In this document: positions 28,624 to 38,880 of the stretch, piece by piece
Layout of the letters: each line of letters begins with the position of its first letter
Position numbering within the stretch: the stretch's first letter is position 1
Notes under the pieces: model-generated
The model's input: the letters and a program-made list of their open reading frames with translations, nothing else
What the model was told of the DNA's origin: nothing
The model's database searches: none
Translations under genes and position numbers: made by a program
DNA from: Colwellia sp. MB02u-6
GTDB lineage: Bacteria > Pseudomonadota > Gammaproteobacteria > Enterobacterales > Alteromonadaceae
Assembly: GCF_014077095.1 (NCBI RefSeq)
Contig: NZ_JACGVG010000029.1
Span: forward strand, 39,625 to 103,624
Reading direction: 5' to 3'
Length of the DNA stretch: 64,000 nucleotides

Positions 28624-29847
28624 ATGGATTTTGAATACAGCGACAAAGTGAAAGAATTAATGGCACGTGTCGGCACATTTATGGACAGCCATGTTTATCC
28701 TGTTGAAGCACAAATGCATGAGCAAGTAGCTCAGGATCAATGGTCAACCCCACCCTTAATGGAAGCACTTAAAGCCAAGGCGAAAGCGCAAGGCTTATGG
28801 AATTTATTTTTACCGGTAAGTTACGGTAAATATAGTGCCGGGCTAACTAACTTAGAATACGCGCCTCTTGCCGAAATTATGGGCAAAGTGATGTGGGCAC
28901 CAGAAGTGTTTAATTGCGCGGCCCCTGATACTGGGAATATGGAAGTATTGGCTAAATATGGTAATGAAGCACAGAAAAAAAAATGGTTAGAGCCGCTACT
29001 TGAAGGAAAAATTCGTTCAGCATTTGCCATGACTGAGCCAGAGGTTGCCTCAAGTGATGCGACTAACATTGCATTACGCATAGAACGTGAAGGTGATGAA
29101 TATGTTATCAATGGTCGCAAATTTTATATCAGTGGCGCCTGTCGCAAACAATGTGAAATTATGATCGTGATGGGCAAAACTGATCCTGACAATAGCAATC
29201 GCTATATTCAGCAGTCTCAAGTGCTAGTGCCGATGCAAACACCGGGCGTCACTATGGTACGTCCAATGCAAGTATTCGGTTATAACGACGCGCCCGAAGG
29301 GCATGCTGAAATCACCTTTGACAATGTCCGCGTACCGGTTGAAAACATTATTGTCGGTGAAGGTAAAGGTTTTGAAATTGCCCAAGGTCGTTTAGGCCCA
29401 GGCCGCATTCATCATTGCATGCGCTCTATTGGCGTAGCACAACGTGCGCTTGATTTAATGTGTCAGCGGGTTAACGAGCGTATTGTTTTTGGTCGCCCCA
29501 TGATCAAACAGCAATCAGTGCGTGAAGACATCGCTATTTCTGCTTGCCAGATTGAACAAGCACGCTTAATGACCTTAAAAGCGGCGCAAAAAATGGACAC
29601 TGACGGTAATAAAGCCGCTAAAGATATTATCGCTATGATTAAAATCGTCGCGCCAAGTATGGCACTTGATGTACTTGACCGTGCTATTCAATGCCATGGC
29701 GCCGTTGGTGTCAGCCAAGATACCTTTTTGGCTCATGCTTTTGCGGGCCAAAGAACCTTGCGTTTAGCGGATGGCCCAGATCAAGTACACATGATGCAAC
29801 TTGGCCGCGATTTAGTTAAAAAGACAACCTCAGGTCAATTGCTGTAA
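28624..29847 (+). CDS. Acyl-CoA dehydrogenase, ACAD10/11-like
   Basis: A 407-residue FAD enzyme introducing the alpha-beta double bond in acyl-CoA. Typical blocks are [17 protein letters not shown], the [11 protein letters not shown] stretch, [10 protein letters not shown] and a C-terminal [11 protein letters not shown]. That last motif, with ADGPDQVH in place of YEGT, is characteristic of the ACAD10/ACAD11-like branch. That branch is often linked to an APH-like kinase, which is exactly the next gene. GAGGATCACCC precedes the start. Confidence 0.92.
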   Translation: MDFEYSDKVKELMARVGTFMDSHVYPVEAQMHEQVAQDQWSTPPLMEALKAKAKAQGLWNLFLPVSYGKYSAGLTNLEYAPLAEIMGKVMWAPEVFNCAAPDTGNMEVLAKYGNEAQKKKWLEPLLEGKIRSAFAMTEPEVASSDATNIALRIEREGDEYVINGRKFYISGACRKQCEIMIVMGKTDPDNSNRYIQQSQVLVPMQTPGVTMVRPMQVFGYNDAPEGHAEITFDNVRVPVENIIVGEGKGFEIAQGRLGPGRIHHCMRSIGVAQRALDLMCQRVNERIVFGRPMIKQQSVREDIAISACQIEQARLMTLKAAQKMDTDGNKAAKDIIAMIKIVAPSMALDVLDRAIQCHGAVGVSQDTFLAHAFAGQRTLRLADGPDQVHMMQLGRDLVKKTTSGQLL

Positions 29848-29884
29848 ACATTGAGCAGGTTAAACCAATGAAAGAGATAAACAG

Positions 29885-30985
29885 ATGACAGCAAGCTTTG
29901 CTTTTGATGTAGAAAAATTAACTCAATACCTTGAGGCTCATGTCGTAGGTTTTATTGGCCCTATCACATTAAGCAAGTTTACCGGTGGGCAGTCAAATCC
30001 TACTTTTAAAGTCACGGCTGAATCGGGTCTGTATGTATTGCGCAGCCAACCACCGGGTAAATTGTTAAAATCTGCTCATGCCGTTGATCGAGAATTTGCA
30101 GTGCTTGATGCTCTTAAATGTAGTGACGTACCTGTTGCTCAAGTCTATCACCTTTGTCGCGACACCGGTATTATTGGCGCTATGTTTTACTTGATGGAGT
30201 TTTGTGATGGTAGCGTTTACTGGAGTCCGTCATTAGCTGAAATTTCAACCAATGCCTATCGTAGCCAACTATATGATGCAATGAATAAAACCTTAGTCGC
30301 TCTGCACAACGTTGATATTGACCTAGTGGGTTTAGGTGATTATGGCAAAGCAGGTAACTACTTTGAACGACAATTTGGTCGATGGTCTTCGCAATATCGT
30401 ACGACAGAATTACAGAAAATTTCGGCGATGGACCAGCTGATACTTTGGCTTGAAAAACACCTGCCTGAAGACGATGGCCGAGTTTGCTTAGTACATGGTG
30501 ACTTTCGCTTAGACAATATAATGTTTGTCAAAGACCAGCCTAAAGTTATGGCGGTGCTGGATTGGGAATTATCGACGTTAGGGCATCCTTTTTCTGATTT
30601 AGCTTATCAATGTATGCAGCTGCGTATGCCACAAGGAATGGGTACTATCGATGGCCTGCAAGGGGTTGATAGGGTGAGTTTAGGCATACCCACAGAAGCA
30701 GAATATGTTGCAAGTTACTGTCAACGTATGGGGATTGACCATATCGACAATTGGACCTTCTACCTAGCATTTAGCTTTTTTAGATTAGCAGCAATAGTGC
30801 AAGGCGTGGCAAAACGTGCTTCAGAGGGTAACGCATCAAATAAACAGGCCAATAAAGTGGGGGCCTTTGTTGAACCTCTAGCGCAAATGGCTTTAAATAT
30901 TATTGAAAAAACGGACGAAAAACCAGCTGAACAAACAACAGCACACTTAGCAAATAAATCTTCAAAAAAATCAACAGATAAGTAA
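29885..30985 (+). CDS. APH-family phosphotransferase, ACAD10/11-associated
   Basis: A 366-residue kinase-like protein of the aminoglycoside phosphotransferase fold. The nucleotide-binding start GGQSNPTFKV, the catalytic VHGDFRLDNIMF (Brenner motif, about 203-214) and the metal motif VLDWELSTLGHPFSDLAY are present. In animal ACAD10/11 the same domain is fused to an acyl-CoA dehydrogenase, and this domain has been linked to phosphorylation of 4-hydroxyacyl-CoAs. Here the dehydrogenase is the gene directly upstream, 37 bases away. That role is inferred from this pairing. Antibiotic resistance is not implied. Confidence 0.88.
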   Translation: MTASFAFDVEKLTQYLEAHVVGFIGPITLSKFTGGQSNPTFKVTAESGLYVLRSQPPGKLLKSAHAVDREFAVLDALKCSDVPVAQVYHLCRDTGIIGAMFYLMEFCDGSVYWSPSLAEISTNAYRSQLYDAMNKTLVALHNVDIDLVGLGDYGKAGNYFERQFGRWSSQYRTTELQKISAMDQLILWLEKHLPEDDGRVCLVHGDFRLDNIMFVKDQPKVMAVLDWELSTLGHPFSDLAYQCMQLRMPQGMGTIDGLQGVDRVSLGIPTEAEYVASYCQRMGIDHIDNWTFYLAFSFFRLAAIVQGVAKRASEGNASNKQANKVGAFVEPLAQMALNIIEKTDEKPAEQTTAHLANKSSKKSTDK

Positions 30986-31091
30986 TGTCAAAGGTAAGTG
31001 TTGAAGAAAAATATCGCTATGTAAATTGATAGATAACGACGCGTTAGAACAAAAAATTCATCAACAATATTTGTAATGTAAGGGAAATACT

Positions 31092-31853
31092 ATGGATGCA
31101 CTATTAGATTTTACTGGAAAAGTAGCAGTTATTACCGGCGCAGCGCAAGGCTTTGGACAGCTGTTAGCACAAGAGTTGGCTAAGCGTGGCGCCAAGTTAG
31201 TGATCAGTGATATTAACGAGTCTGGTGTGTTAAAAGTTGCTGAAGATATAGCATCAACCGGCGCTGAGGTTATTGCACTGGCCTGTGATGTTTCAAAAAA
31301 TGATGACTGTAAAGCCATGGTCGACACCGCGATTAAACACTTTGGCCGTGTTGATATAGGGGTTAATAACGCCGGTGTTGCCCACGAATTTATGCCACTA
31401 CATGAGATAGACGAAGCCATAATGGACAGTCAATTTGCCATTAATGTTAAAGGTGTTCAATTTGGTATGCGCCATCAAATACAACAAATGTTGCAACAAG
31501 GTGAAGGTAGCATCCTCAATGTGAGTTCTATGGCTGGCCTAAGTGGTGCCGCCAGAGGTAGTGCTTATGCGATGGCTAAACATGCGGTGATTGGTTTAAC
31601 CAAATCGGGTGCGGTTGAATATGGTCGTGACAATATTCGTATCAATGCCATTTGTCCATTTTTTACCTTAACGCCTATGGTGACTAATTTTGCTGACCAA
31701 GAACAACAAAAGAAAATGGCTAGAGGCGCCCCAATGAATCGCTTAGGCAAACCTAAAGAAATTGTTGCCATGATGCTGATGATGTTATCTCCAGCCAATA
31801 CCTACATGACAGGGCAATGTATCGCCATAGATGGCGGTGTTTCAGCGCAATAA
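31092..31853 (+). CDS. Short-chain dehydrogenase/reductase
   Basis: A classical SDR of 253 residues with TGAAQGFG (about 16-23), NNAG (about 93-96), the serine in NVSSMAG, YAMAK (about 157-161), and a C-terminal IAIDGGVSAQ. AAGGGAAATACT precedes the ATG. It lies in the run of acyl-CoA genes and may act as a 3-hydroxyacyl-CoA dehydrogenase. Substrate not established. Confidence 0.9.
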   Translation: MDALLDFTGKVAVITGAAQGFGQLLAQELAKRGAKLVISDINESGVLKVAEDIASTGAEVIALACDVSKNDDCKAMVDTAIKHFGRVDIGVNNAGVAHEFMPLHEIDEAIMDSQFAINVKGVQFGMRHQIQQMLQQGEGSILNVSSMAGLSGAARGSAYAMAKHAVIGLTKSGAVEYGRDNIRINAICPFFTLTPMVTNFADQEQQKKMARGAPMNRLGKPKEIVAMMLMMLSPANTYMTGQCIAIDGGVSAQ

Positions 31854-31925
31854 GTTAATAACCATGTAGTAACTTGCAATAACTCGCTGTTATTGAGTTA
31901 AGTAAAAAGATGAGAAGATAATTTT

Positions 31926-33731
31926 ATGTCTGCAACATTAATGAATGAACGTGATCTTGAATTTATGCTCTATGAGCTTTTTGATAGTGAATCACTGATA
32001 AAACGAGCACGCTACCAAGACCATGACCGTCAGACTTTTAATGAGGTCATTAATACGGCTAAAGCCATAGCTGAGAAACACTTCTTACCTATTCGACAAA
32101 AACTTGATACGCATCAACCTACTTTTGACGGTAAAAACGTCAGTCTTATTCCTGAGTTAAAACCTGCTATTGAAGCGTTAATAGCCTCGGGTATTTCTTC
32201 AGCTAGTGCAGATTTTGCCTCAAATGGCATGCAATTACCGCCCATTATTGCAAGCGTGGCTAACACCTATCTAACCGCCGCAGGTGGTGTTGGCTTAGGT
32301 TACAACATGTTGACCACAGCTAATGCAAATTTACTGCAAGCCCATGGTAGCCAAGCCCTGATTGAAAAGTGGGTTAAACCCATGCGCTCAGGACGATTCA
32401 TGGGCACCATGGCGATGACCGAGCCAGGCAGCGGCTCAGGGCTTGGCGATTTAATCACCAAAGCGGTTAAGTCTACAGATGATACTTATCGCATTAGCGG
32501 TAATAAAATTTATATTTCTGGTGGTGATCATGACTTAAGTGAAAATATTGTCCATCTAGTACTTGCGCGAGTACAAGGCGCAGTGAAAGGTATTAAAGGT
32601 ATTTCATTATTTGTCGTGCCTAAATTTTTAGTGAACCATGATGGCACTCTGGGGGAAGACAATGAGGTAGCGCTGGCGGGCTTATTTCACAAAATGGGCG
32701 GTCGCGCTCATACCTCGACAGCCTTAAGTTTTGGTGAAAAAAATGGCTCAGTTGGTTACTTAGTAGGTGAAGAGAATCAAGGGCTTAAATACATGTTTCA
32801 TATGATGAATGAGGCACGTATTATGGTGGGTACTAGCGCTGCAACGCTAGCGATTGCCGGTTATCAATATTCACTTGATTATGCAAAAAACCGTCCACAA
32901 GGGCGCTTGCCATCATGCAAAGATCCACTTTCTCCCATGGTTAATATTATTGAACACGCTGATGTTCGCCGTATGTTACTCGCGCAAAAGGCCTATGCTG
33001 AAGGCGCACTTGCACTGGTGCTTTATGGCTCACAACTGAGTGACGACGAAAAAACGGCCCCCACAATTGATGCACAACAAGATGCACAAGTGTTATTAGA
33101 CTTTTTAACGCCAATTATAAAAACCTGGCCGTCAGAATATGGTACTAAAGCTAACGACTTAGCTATTCAAGTATTGGGTGGACATGGTTATATTAATGAG
33201 CATCCTGTTGAGTTGTTTTATCGTGACAATCGCTTAAATGCTATTCATGAAGGCACCACAGGTATTCAGTCGTTAGATTTATTAACCCGTAAAGTACCGA
33301 TGAATAAAATGGCCGGCTACACAGCAACCCTAGCCGAAATTTATAAAACCATTGAACAAGCAAAACCCTATAAAAATTTAGCTGAATTTTCTAGCCAACT
33401 TAGTGCCGCTGTTGAGACCTTAAAACAAACCACTCAAGTGGTATTAGGTGCAATGTCGACCCACAATATCGATTTGGCTTTAGCTAACTCAGTAAAATAT
33501 CTTGAATTTTTTGGTCACGTTATTGTCGCGTGGTTATGGTTAAAACAAGGCATAGTAGCTAGTAAAGCACTGAGCAAAAAACTACATCAAACCGATGAGC
33601 ATTTTTATCACGGAAAGCTGCAAGCATTACAATATTTTTATCATTTTGAGTTACCAAAAATAGCGCTATGGTCGAGTATTTTAGTTAATGCAGACAGTAC
33701 AACCTATGACATGGAAATAGACTGGTTTTAA
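31926..33731 (+). CDS. Acyl-CoA dehydrogenase, long form with C-terminal extension
   Basis: A 601-residue acyl-CoA dehydrogenase of the long FadE-like group with a C-terminal helical domain (about 460-601). Core motifs are GTMAMTEPGSGSGLGDL (FAD/substrate region), KIYISGGDHDL, LGGHGYINE and the catalytic glutamate in HEGTTGIQSLDLL. About 45% the length of the protein lies after the classical middle domain, as is usual for this type. It probably acts on longer or modified acyl-CoAs. It is similar in layout to the gene at 52876. Confidence 0.92.
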   Translation: MSATLMNERDLEFMLYELFDSESLIKRARYQDHDRQTFNEVINTAKAIAEKHFLPIRQKLDTHQPTFDGKNVSLIPELKPAIEALIASGISSASADFASNGMQLPPIIASVANTYLTAAGGVGLGYNMLTTANANLLQAHGSQALIEKWVKPMRSGRFMGTMAMTEPGSGSGLGDLITKAVKSTDDTYRISGNKIYISGGDHDLSENIVHLVLARVQGAVKGIKGISLFVVPKFLVNHDGTLGEDNEVALAGLFHKMGGRAHTSTALSFGEKNGSVGYLVGEENQGLKYMFHMMNEARIMVGTSAATLAIAGYQYSLDYAKNRPQGRLPSCKDPLSPMVNIIEHADVRRMLLAQKAYAEGALALVLYGSQLSDDEKTAPTIDAQQDAQVLLDFLTPIIKTWPSEYGTKANDLAIQVLGGHGYINEHPVELFYRDNRLNAIHEGTTGIQSLDLLTRKVPMNKMAGYTATLAEIYKTIEQAKPYKNLAEFSSQLSAAVETLKQTTQVVLGAMSTHNIDLALANSVKYLEFFGHVIVAWLWLKQGIVASKALSKKLHQTDEHFYHGKLQALQYFYHFELPKIALWSSILVNADSTTYDMEIDWF

Positions 33732-33776
33732 AGCTTAACGAGCATTAAATAACCATGCGCTAAAGAGATATTTACT

Positions 33777-34238
33777 ATGCCAACCATAATAACAAAAGAT
33801 CAATTAGCCAACTACATTGGCTTTGAAGCTGAGCCAACCCCTTGGCACCAAATAACGCAGGCGCAAATTAATCAATTTGCTGATTGCACCCTAGATCATC
33901 AATTTATCCATATTGATGAAAAAAAGGCAAAAGCCACGCCATTTGGTTCAACCATAGCCCATGGATTTTTATCTTTATCAATGCTCTCTCATTTTGCGGA
34001 AGACTTTAGTGTCATCATTGAGGGTTGCTATATGGGTTTAAACGCGGGTTTTGATAACGTCAGGTTCTTGCAACCGGTTAAGGTAAATAGTCGCGTTAGA
34101 GCACAGGCTAAAACGCTAGCGATTGAAGAGAAAAAACCAGGGCAATATCGTTTATCTACCAAAGTGACAGTTGAAATTGAAGGTTGCGACACGCCGGCAT
34201 TAGTGGCGGAATGGCTTTCAGTGCAAATGGTGAAATAA
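33777..34238 (+). CDS. MaoC-like (R)-specific enoyl-CoA hydratase
   Basis: A 153-residue single hot-dog-fold protein with the hydratase 2 motif: the catalytic Asp and His appear in FADCTLDHQFIHID (about 36-49), followed by a FGSTIAHGFLSLS stretch. It hydrates trans-2-enoyl-CoA to (R)-3-hydroxyacyl-CoA. The next gene resembles the (R)-3-hydroxyacyl-CoA dehydrogenase part of peroxisomal multifunctional enzyme 2, so the pair could form an R-specific beta-oxidation branch. Confidence 0.9.
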   Translation: MPTIITKDQLANYIGFEAEPTPWHQITQAQINQFADCTLDHQFIHIDEKKAKATPFGSTIAHGFLSLSMLSHFAEDFSVIIEGCYMGLNAGFDNVRFLQPVKVNSRVRAQAKTLAIEEKKPGQYRLSTKVTVEIEGCDTPALVAEWLSVQMVK

Positions 34239-34318
34239 CGCTATCTATCGTCTAAATGTGGATTGTCTAAATATGGGCAATTAATAAACAATAAATTAAA
34301 GCCTGTTAAGGAAATATT

Positions 34319-35248
34319 ATGCCAATAAGTTTTGAAGGTAAGGTCGCCATTGTTACGGGCGCGGGTAATGGTTTAGGCCGTTCACACGCTTTAGCACTTG
34401 CAGCACGTGGTGCAAAAGTGCTGGTGAATGACTTAGGTGGTGCGCGCGATGGTAGCGGTGCATCGTCACAAGCCTCTGAAGACGTGGTGGGTTTAATTAC
34501 AGAAAATGGCGGTGAAGCTATTAGTCACAGTGCTAACGTTGCCAATTTTGATGAAGTACAAGACATGGTGAATCAAGCCATGAAAAAATGGGGTCGTATT
34601 GATATCTTGATTAATAATGCCGGTATTTTACGTGATAAATCTTTTGCTAAAATGAGCTTAGATGACTTTAAACTAGTGATGGATGTTCATGTTATGGGCT
34701 CAGTTAACTGCACTAAAGCGGTTTGGGACATCATGCGCGAACAAAACTATGGCCGTATTGTGATGACCACCTCTTCAAGTGGTCTGTATGGTAATTTCGG
34801 TCAAGCAAATTATGGCGCGGCAAAAATGGCGGTGTTAGGTTTAATGAATACCTTAGTACTTGAAGGCGCAAAAAATAATATTCGCGTCAATGCCCTAGCG
34901 CCAACAGCAGGGACACGTATGACGGAAGATTTAATGCCGGCAGAAATTGTCCAAGCTTTTGCACCTGAAGCGGTAACGGCTGGCCTTTTAACACTGTGTG
35001 ATGACGACGCCCCTAATCGCTTTATTTTATGTGCTGGCGCAGGCGGCTATTCAAGTGCCAGTATTATCGAAACCGAGGGTTGTTTTCTTGAGGGGCAAAA
35101 CCAAAATCCTGAAACTGTGCGTGAACAATGGCCCGAGTTAACTAATCAAACTGGCCAAGTGGCATTAGCATCAGGTGCCAAACAAGGTGAAAAGTTTGTT
35201 TTAAAAGCCATGGCTTTTATGAAATCACAACAAAATAGTCACGCGTAA
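34319..35248 (+). CDS. SDR of the multifunctional-enzyme-2 / HSD17B4 type
   Basis: A 309-residue SDR with the long nucleotide-binding opening TGAGNGLGRSHALALA and the family-specific VNDLGGARDGSG insert. NNAGILRDKSF and the YGAAK catalytic pair also match the dehydrogenase domain of peroxisomal MFE-2. Expected reaction: NAD-dependent oxidation of (R)-3-hydroxyacyl-CoA. An AAGGAAATATT leader precedes the ATG. The MaoC gene just upstream supplies the matching hydratase. Confidence 0.9.
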   Translation: MPISFEGKVAIVTGAGNGLGRSHALALAARGAKVLVNDLGGARDGSGASSQASEDVVGLITENGGEAISHSANVANFDEVQDMVNQAMKKWGRIDILINNAGILRDKSFAKMSLDDFKLVMDVHVMGSVNCTKAVWDIMREQNYGRIVMTTSSSGLYGNFGQANYGAAKMAVLGLMNTLVLEGAKNNIRVNALAPTAGTRMTEDLMPAEIVQAFAPEAVTAGLLTLCDDDAPNRFILCAGAGGYSSASIIETEGCFLEGQNQNPETVREQWPELTNQTGQVALASGAKQGEKFVLKAMAFMKSQQNSHA

Positions 35249-35288
35249 CTATTTAAATATAAAATTTGCGAATAAGTTGGATTAAATT

Positions 35289-35561
35289 GTGCCGGTTACA
35301 GCAACAAAATTAGTGATGGACAAAGCAACAGATGCTATTAGTAAAGTATAAGTTTTATATTGTGCTCAAAAGTTGGGTATTCTAGAAGATCTTCGGAATG
35401 TAAATGGTGGTGCTATTGCAATTGGTCATCCATAAGGCATAAGCGGCACACGTATGGTTATGTATGGGTTAATTGAAGGTAAACGACGCTGTGTGAAATA
35501 TGTGGTGATCAGCATGTGAATTGGTGGGCAAGGTGCAGCAGGTTTATTTGAAGTACTTTAA
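35289..35561 (+). pseudogene. Thiolase (acetyl-CoA acyltransferase) C-terminal pseudogene
   Basis: One continuous frame of 91 codons from the GTG at 35289 to the TAA at 35561 gives the C-terminal part of a thiolase: PVTATKLVMDKA, QKLGILEDLRNVNGGAIAIGHP, then GISGTRMVM and IGGQGAAGLFEVL. Three in-frame stops interrupt it, including one directly after the conserved GHP. An internal deletion is also implied, because the NEAF region between PVTATK and QKLGI is missing. The front half of the gene is absent. A complete thiolase for this pathway must be elsewhere. Confidence 0.85.
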
Positions 35562-35706
35562 ACATTAAGGCAATGTAGCAGGGTAGCAAAAATAATAATA
35601 ACATCACTTTTTAAATATCAGATAGTAAGTGCCGATGATTAAAGGTCACTTAATAAGGTGGCTTAACAAGGTCACTTAAAAAATGAATAATTGGGGAGAG
35701 AATAAA

Positions 35707-37365
35707 ATGGAAAGAATTTGGCTTGAAAAAAGTTACCCAAAGGGTCTAGCATTTGAAATAGATCCAGACAAATATCACTCTTTGGCAGATTTGTTTTTAA
35801 AATACACCAAACTTTATAAAAACAATACCGCCTTTATTAATATGGGTGCCAGTATTTCTTATCAAGAACTTGCACAACAAGCCACTGACTTTGCAGCTTA
35901 TTTGCAACAAGATTTAGGATTAGTTAAAGGTGATAAATTTGCCATTATGATCCCAAATACCCTGCAATATCCTATCGCATTATTTGGTGCATTGATTGCT
36001 GGACTCACTGTGGTTAATGTCAATCCGCTTTATACCCCGCGTGAATTACAACACCAATTAAAAGACTCGGGCGCAAAAAGTATTCTTATTCTTGAAAACT
36101 TTGCTCATGTACTTGCCGCCGTTATTGATAAAACTGACGTAGAGCAGGTTATTATTACCGGTGTTGGTGACCGGTTAAGTAAAATTAAAGGCGCTATAAT
36201 TAATGGCGTATTAAAGTATGTTAAGAAGCAAGTACCCCCGTACCATTTGCCTCAAGCAGTAAAATTTAATCAGGTAATGGCAAAAGGCGCGGCGCTTAAT
36301 TTTACGCCAGTTGAGGTGGTGGGTACTGATTTAGCTTTCTTACAATATACTGGCGGCACAACCGGACCTTCAAAAGGTGCAATGTTAACCCACCGTAATA
36401 TGGTTGCTAATCTTGAGCAATCTAATGCTGCGACTAAAAATGTTTACGAGGTTGGCAAAGAAATTATGGTCACCGCGTTACCGCTTTATCATGTTTATGC
36501 CTTAACCTCTAACTGTCTGTGTTTTATACCCTTCGGGGGCACTAATTTATTAATTACTAATCCTAGAGATATGGCCGGTTTTGTTAAAGAATTAGCTAAA
36601 TACCCTTTTACCATCATAACCGGTGTAAATACTTTATTTAATGGTTTATTACATACTCCAGGTTTTGACAAACTTGACTTTAGTCCACTAAAACTTGGTT
36701 TTGGTGGTGGTATGTCTGTGCAACGTCCCGTCGCAGAACTTTGGGAAAAGGTCACTGGCACACGTTTATTAGAAGGTTACGGCTTAACTGAGTGCGCACC
36801 CTTAGTGACGATGAGTCCCTATAACCAAGAAAACTACAATGGCTCTATCGGCATTCCAGTTTCTTCAACAGATATTCGTTTAGTCGATGATGATGGTATT
36901 GATGTTGCGCTAGGACAGCCTGGTGAAATGTGGGTAAAAGGCCCACAAGTGATGAAAGGTTATTTTAATCGTCAAGCTGCCACTGATGAAGTATTAAAAG
37001 ACGGTTGGTTAGCAACCGGTGATATCGCCACCATGGACGAGAATGGCTTTTTTAAGATTGTCGATCGTAAAAAAGACATGATTATTGTCTCTGGTTTTAA
37101 CGTTTTTCCCAATGAAATAGAAGAAGTACTTGTGATGCACCAAGGGGTACTTGAAGCGGCAGCCATTGGAGTTAAAAACGATGCTAGCGGTGAAGCAGTA
37201 AAAGTGTTTATTGTTAAAAAAAATCCTAACTTAACCGAACAAGACATTTTTGATCACTGTCATGAAATGCTAACCAATTATAAACGTCCTAAGTTTGTAG
37301 AATTTATGGATGAATTACCCAAAAGCAACGTTGGCAAAGTGCTGCGAAAAGAATTACGCACCTAA
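35707..37365 (+). CDS. fadD: Long-chain fatty acid--CoA ligase
   Basis: Activates fatty acids to acyl-CoA with ATP (adenylate-forming family). It has the P-loop-like [13 protein letters not shown], the YGLTECAP motif, the FACS signature region [20 protein letters not shown] and the catalytic lysine in [12 protein letters not shown]. From the ATG at 35707 it has 552 residues and aligns with E. coli FadD from the first residues ([13 protein letters not shown]). A GGGGAGAG ribosome site sits seven bases upstream. An ATG 24 bases earlier is less likely. It feeds the acyl-CoA dehydrogenases of the cluster. Confidence 0.94.
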   Translation: MERIWLEKSYPKGLAFEIDPDKYHSLADLFLKYTKLYKNNTAFINMGASISYQELAQQATDFAAYLQQDLGLVKGDKFAIMIPNTLQYPIALFGALIAGLTVVNVNPLYTPRELQHQLKDSGAKSILILENFAHVLAAVIDKTDVEQVIITGVGDRLSKIKGAIINGVLKYVKKQVPPYHLPQAVKFNQVMAKGAALNFTPVEVVGTDLAFLQYTGGTTGPSKGAMLTHRNMVANLEQSNAATKNVYEVGKEIMVTALPLYHVYALTSNCLCFIPFGGTNLLITNPRDMAGFVKELAKYPFTIITGVNTLFNGLLHTPGFDKLDFSPLKLGFGGGMSVQRPVAELWEKVTGTRLLEGYGLTECAPLVTMSPYNQENYNGSIGIPVSSTDIRLVDDDGIDVALGQPGEMWVKGPQVMKGYFNRQAATDEVLKDGWLATGDIATMDENGFFKIVDRKKDMIIVSGFNVFPNEIEEVLVMHQGVLEAAAIGVKNDASGEAVKVFIVKKNPNLTEQDIFDHCHEMLTNYKRPKFVEFMDELPKSNVGKVLRKELRT

Positions 37366-37490
37366 ACTGTTAAATCGACACTATTTTCCGCTATCGGCTT
37401 AATAAAAATTAACCACTGCTTTATCTGGTTGTCAGGCTTTATTAATCAGGCTCTGTATACTCAGTAAAGAAGATAACTGAGAGAAATTTA

Positions 37491-38489
37491 ATGACTACTT
37501 ATACCGCAATTAATTTAATCGCTCGTCCAGGTGCTGGACCCATTGGCCCAGAACTATTTGAAATTGTGAAAGTAGCAATGCCAACCGTTGGAGAAGGTCA
37601 GTTTTTAGTAAAACAAAACCATATGTCGCTTGACCCAGCCATGTTTGGTTGGATGAGTGCTGACACCGAAAGTTATATTCCGCCGGTGGCATTAGGTGAC
37701 GTGATGCGCAGTTCAGGCATTGGCGAAGTAGTAGCAAGTCAACATGCTGACTTTAAAGTTGGCGACCGCGTTATGGGCATGATGGGCTGGAAAGAATATC
37801 ACTTAAGTGACGGTGCAGGCTTGAACAAAGTTGCTGCGCCGCTGCCAGATGAAGCGATTTTATCGGTATTTGCTTTACCGGGCTTAACCGCCACACAAGG
37901 TTTGTACAGTATAGGTAAGCCAAAAAGTGGTGAAACACTGGTTGTTTCTGGTGCAGCAGGCTCGGTTGGCTCAATTGTTGGGCAGTTAGCGAAAGCTGAT
38001 GGCCTTAGAGTTATTGGCGTGGTTGGTAGTGATGAAAAAGCCGATTGGATTATTAACGAATTAGGCTTTGACGGTGCTATTAATTATAAAACAGATAATT
38101 TAGCTGAAAAATTAGCCGAGCTTACCCCAAATGGTATTGACGTTTACTTTGAAAATACTGGCGGCCCAATACAGCACCATGTCTTTGAAAGAATGAATGC
38201 GCATGGTCGTATTGTCGTTTGTGGCTTAATTGCCGATTATCCAAAACAAAACCCTGACTTAGCGCCAAATTGGATCCCGATCATCAAAAAACGTTTAACG
38301 ATACAAGGTTTTACCATGCCAGATCATTTTGGTGAAATTCCAGCCTTATTAGCCAAGCTTACACCTTACGTGATGCAAGGAAAAATCAAACATCGTGCGC
38401 ACGTTTTAGAAGGGCTTGATTCCGCAATTACAGGCTTGAACTTATTCTTCACGGGTAAAAATAAAGGCAAGTTAATCGTAAAAATTTAA
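37491..38489 (+). CDS. NADP-dependent medium-chain dehydrogenase/reductase (CurA/YncB-like)
   Basis: A 332-residue zinc-independent MDR protein of the leukotriene-B4 dehydrogenase/YncB type: DPAMFGWMSADTESYIPP near the front, the NADP-binding GAAGSVGSIVGQLAKADG (about 156-173), and ENTGGPIQHHVFERM. Such enzymes reduce alpha-beta unsaturated carbonyls. It closes the lipid cluster and is followed by a hairpin. Confidence 0.9.
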   Translation: MTTYTAINLIARPGAGPIGPELFEIVKVAMPTVGEGQFLVKQNHMSLDPAMFGWMSADTESYIPPVALGDVMRSSGIGEVVASQHADFKVGDRVMGMMGWKEYHLSDGAGLNKVAAPLPDEAILSVFALPGLTATQGLYSIGKPKSGETLVVSGAAGSVGSIVGQLAKADGLRVIGVVGSDEKADWIINELGFDGAINYKTDNLAEKLAELTPNGIDVYFENTGGPIQHHVFERMNAHGRIVVCGLIADYPKQNPDLAPNWIPIIKKRLTIQGFTMPDHFGEIPALLAKLTPYVMQGKIKHRAHVLEGLDSAITGLNLFFTGKNKGKLIVKI

Positions 38490-38542
38490 CCAGTTAGCGA
38501 ATTATTTTTGCTTGTAAATATTTGCTATAGTCATAAAATCAC

Positions 38543-38574
38543 CCTGGCACTTTAGCGTTCAGCGCCAGGTTTTC
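38543..38574 (+). terminator. Intrinsic terminator-like hairpin after the MDR gene
   Basis: CCTGGC (38543-38548) pairs with GCCAGG (38564-38569), followed by TTTTC. It lies about 55 bases after the stop codon and fits a short rho-independent terminator. Confidence 0.6.
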
Positions 38575-38796
38575 GTAATCTTGTACCTGAAAAGGGTGAT
38601 TGGCTGGTACTTTTAAGCTGAAAAGTATCGTTAGCATTGGCTTCATTAAAAGATGATTCAAAGAGAGTCTTAACTTAAATATAAGGAAACTAAAATGAGT
38701 ATATCGGTGTTTAAGCAGTACTAAGCGATTTGCTCATTATTAATTTAGGTAATATTTGTGAAGCCATGTGTGGTTTGGAAATTAAGTATCAAAATT

Positions 38797-38823
38797 AAGG
38801 CCGTTTAAAAACGCTTTGGCCTT
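38797..38823 (+). terminator. Small hairpin in intergenic DNA
   Basis: AAGGCC (38797-38802) and GGCCTT (38818-38823) flank a 15-base loop. It stands upstream of the IS3 remnant and has no gene directly in front. Possibly an old terminator. Confidence 0.3.
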
Positions 38824-38880
38824 GTATTTAGTTAATCTCAATGCCCATAACCTTGGTAATGTGCTTTTTTTAAAACTCAA

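Noticed and set aside
30480..30520. Aminoglycoside resistance reading of the APH-fold gene
   Set aside because: The kinase belongs to the acyl-CoA-dehydrogenase-associated branch and sits in a lipid cluster; there is no resistance context.
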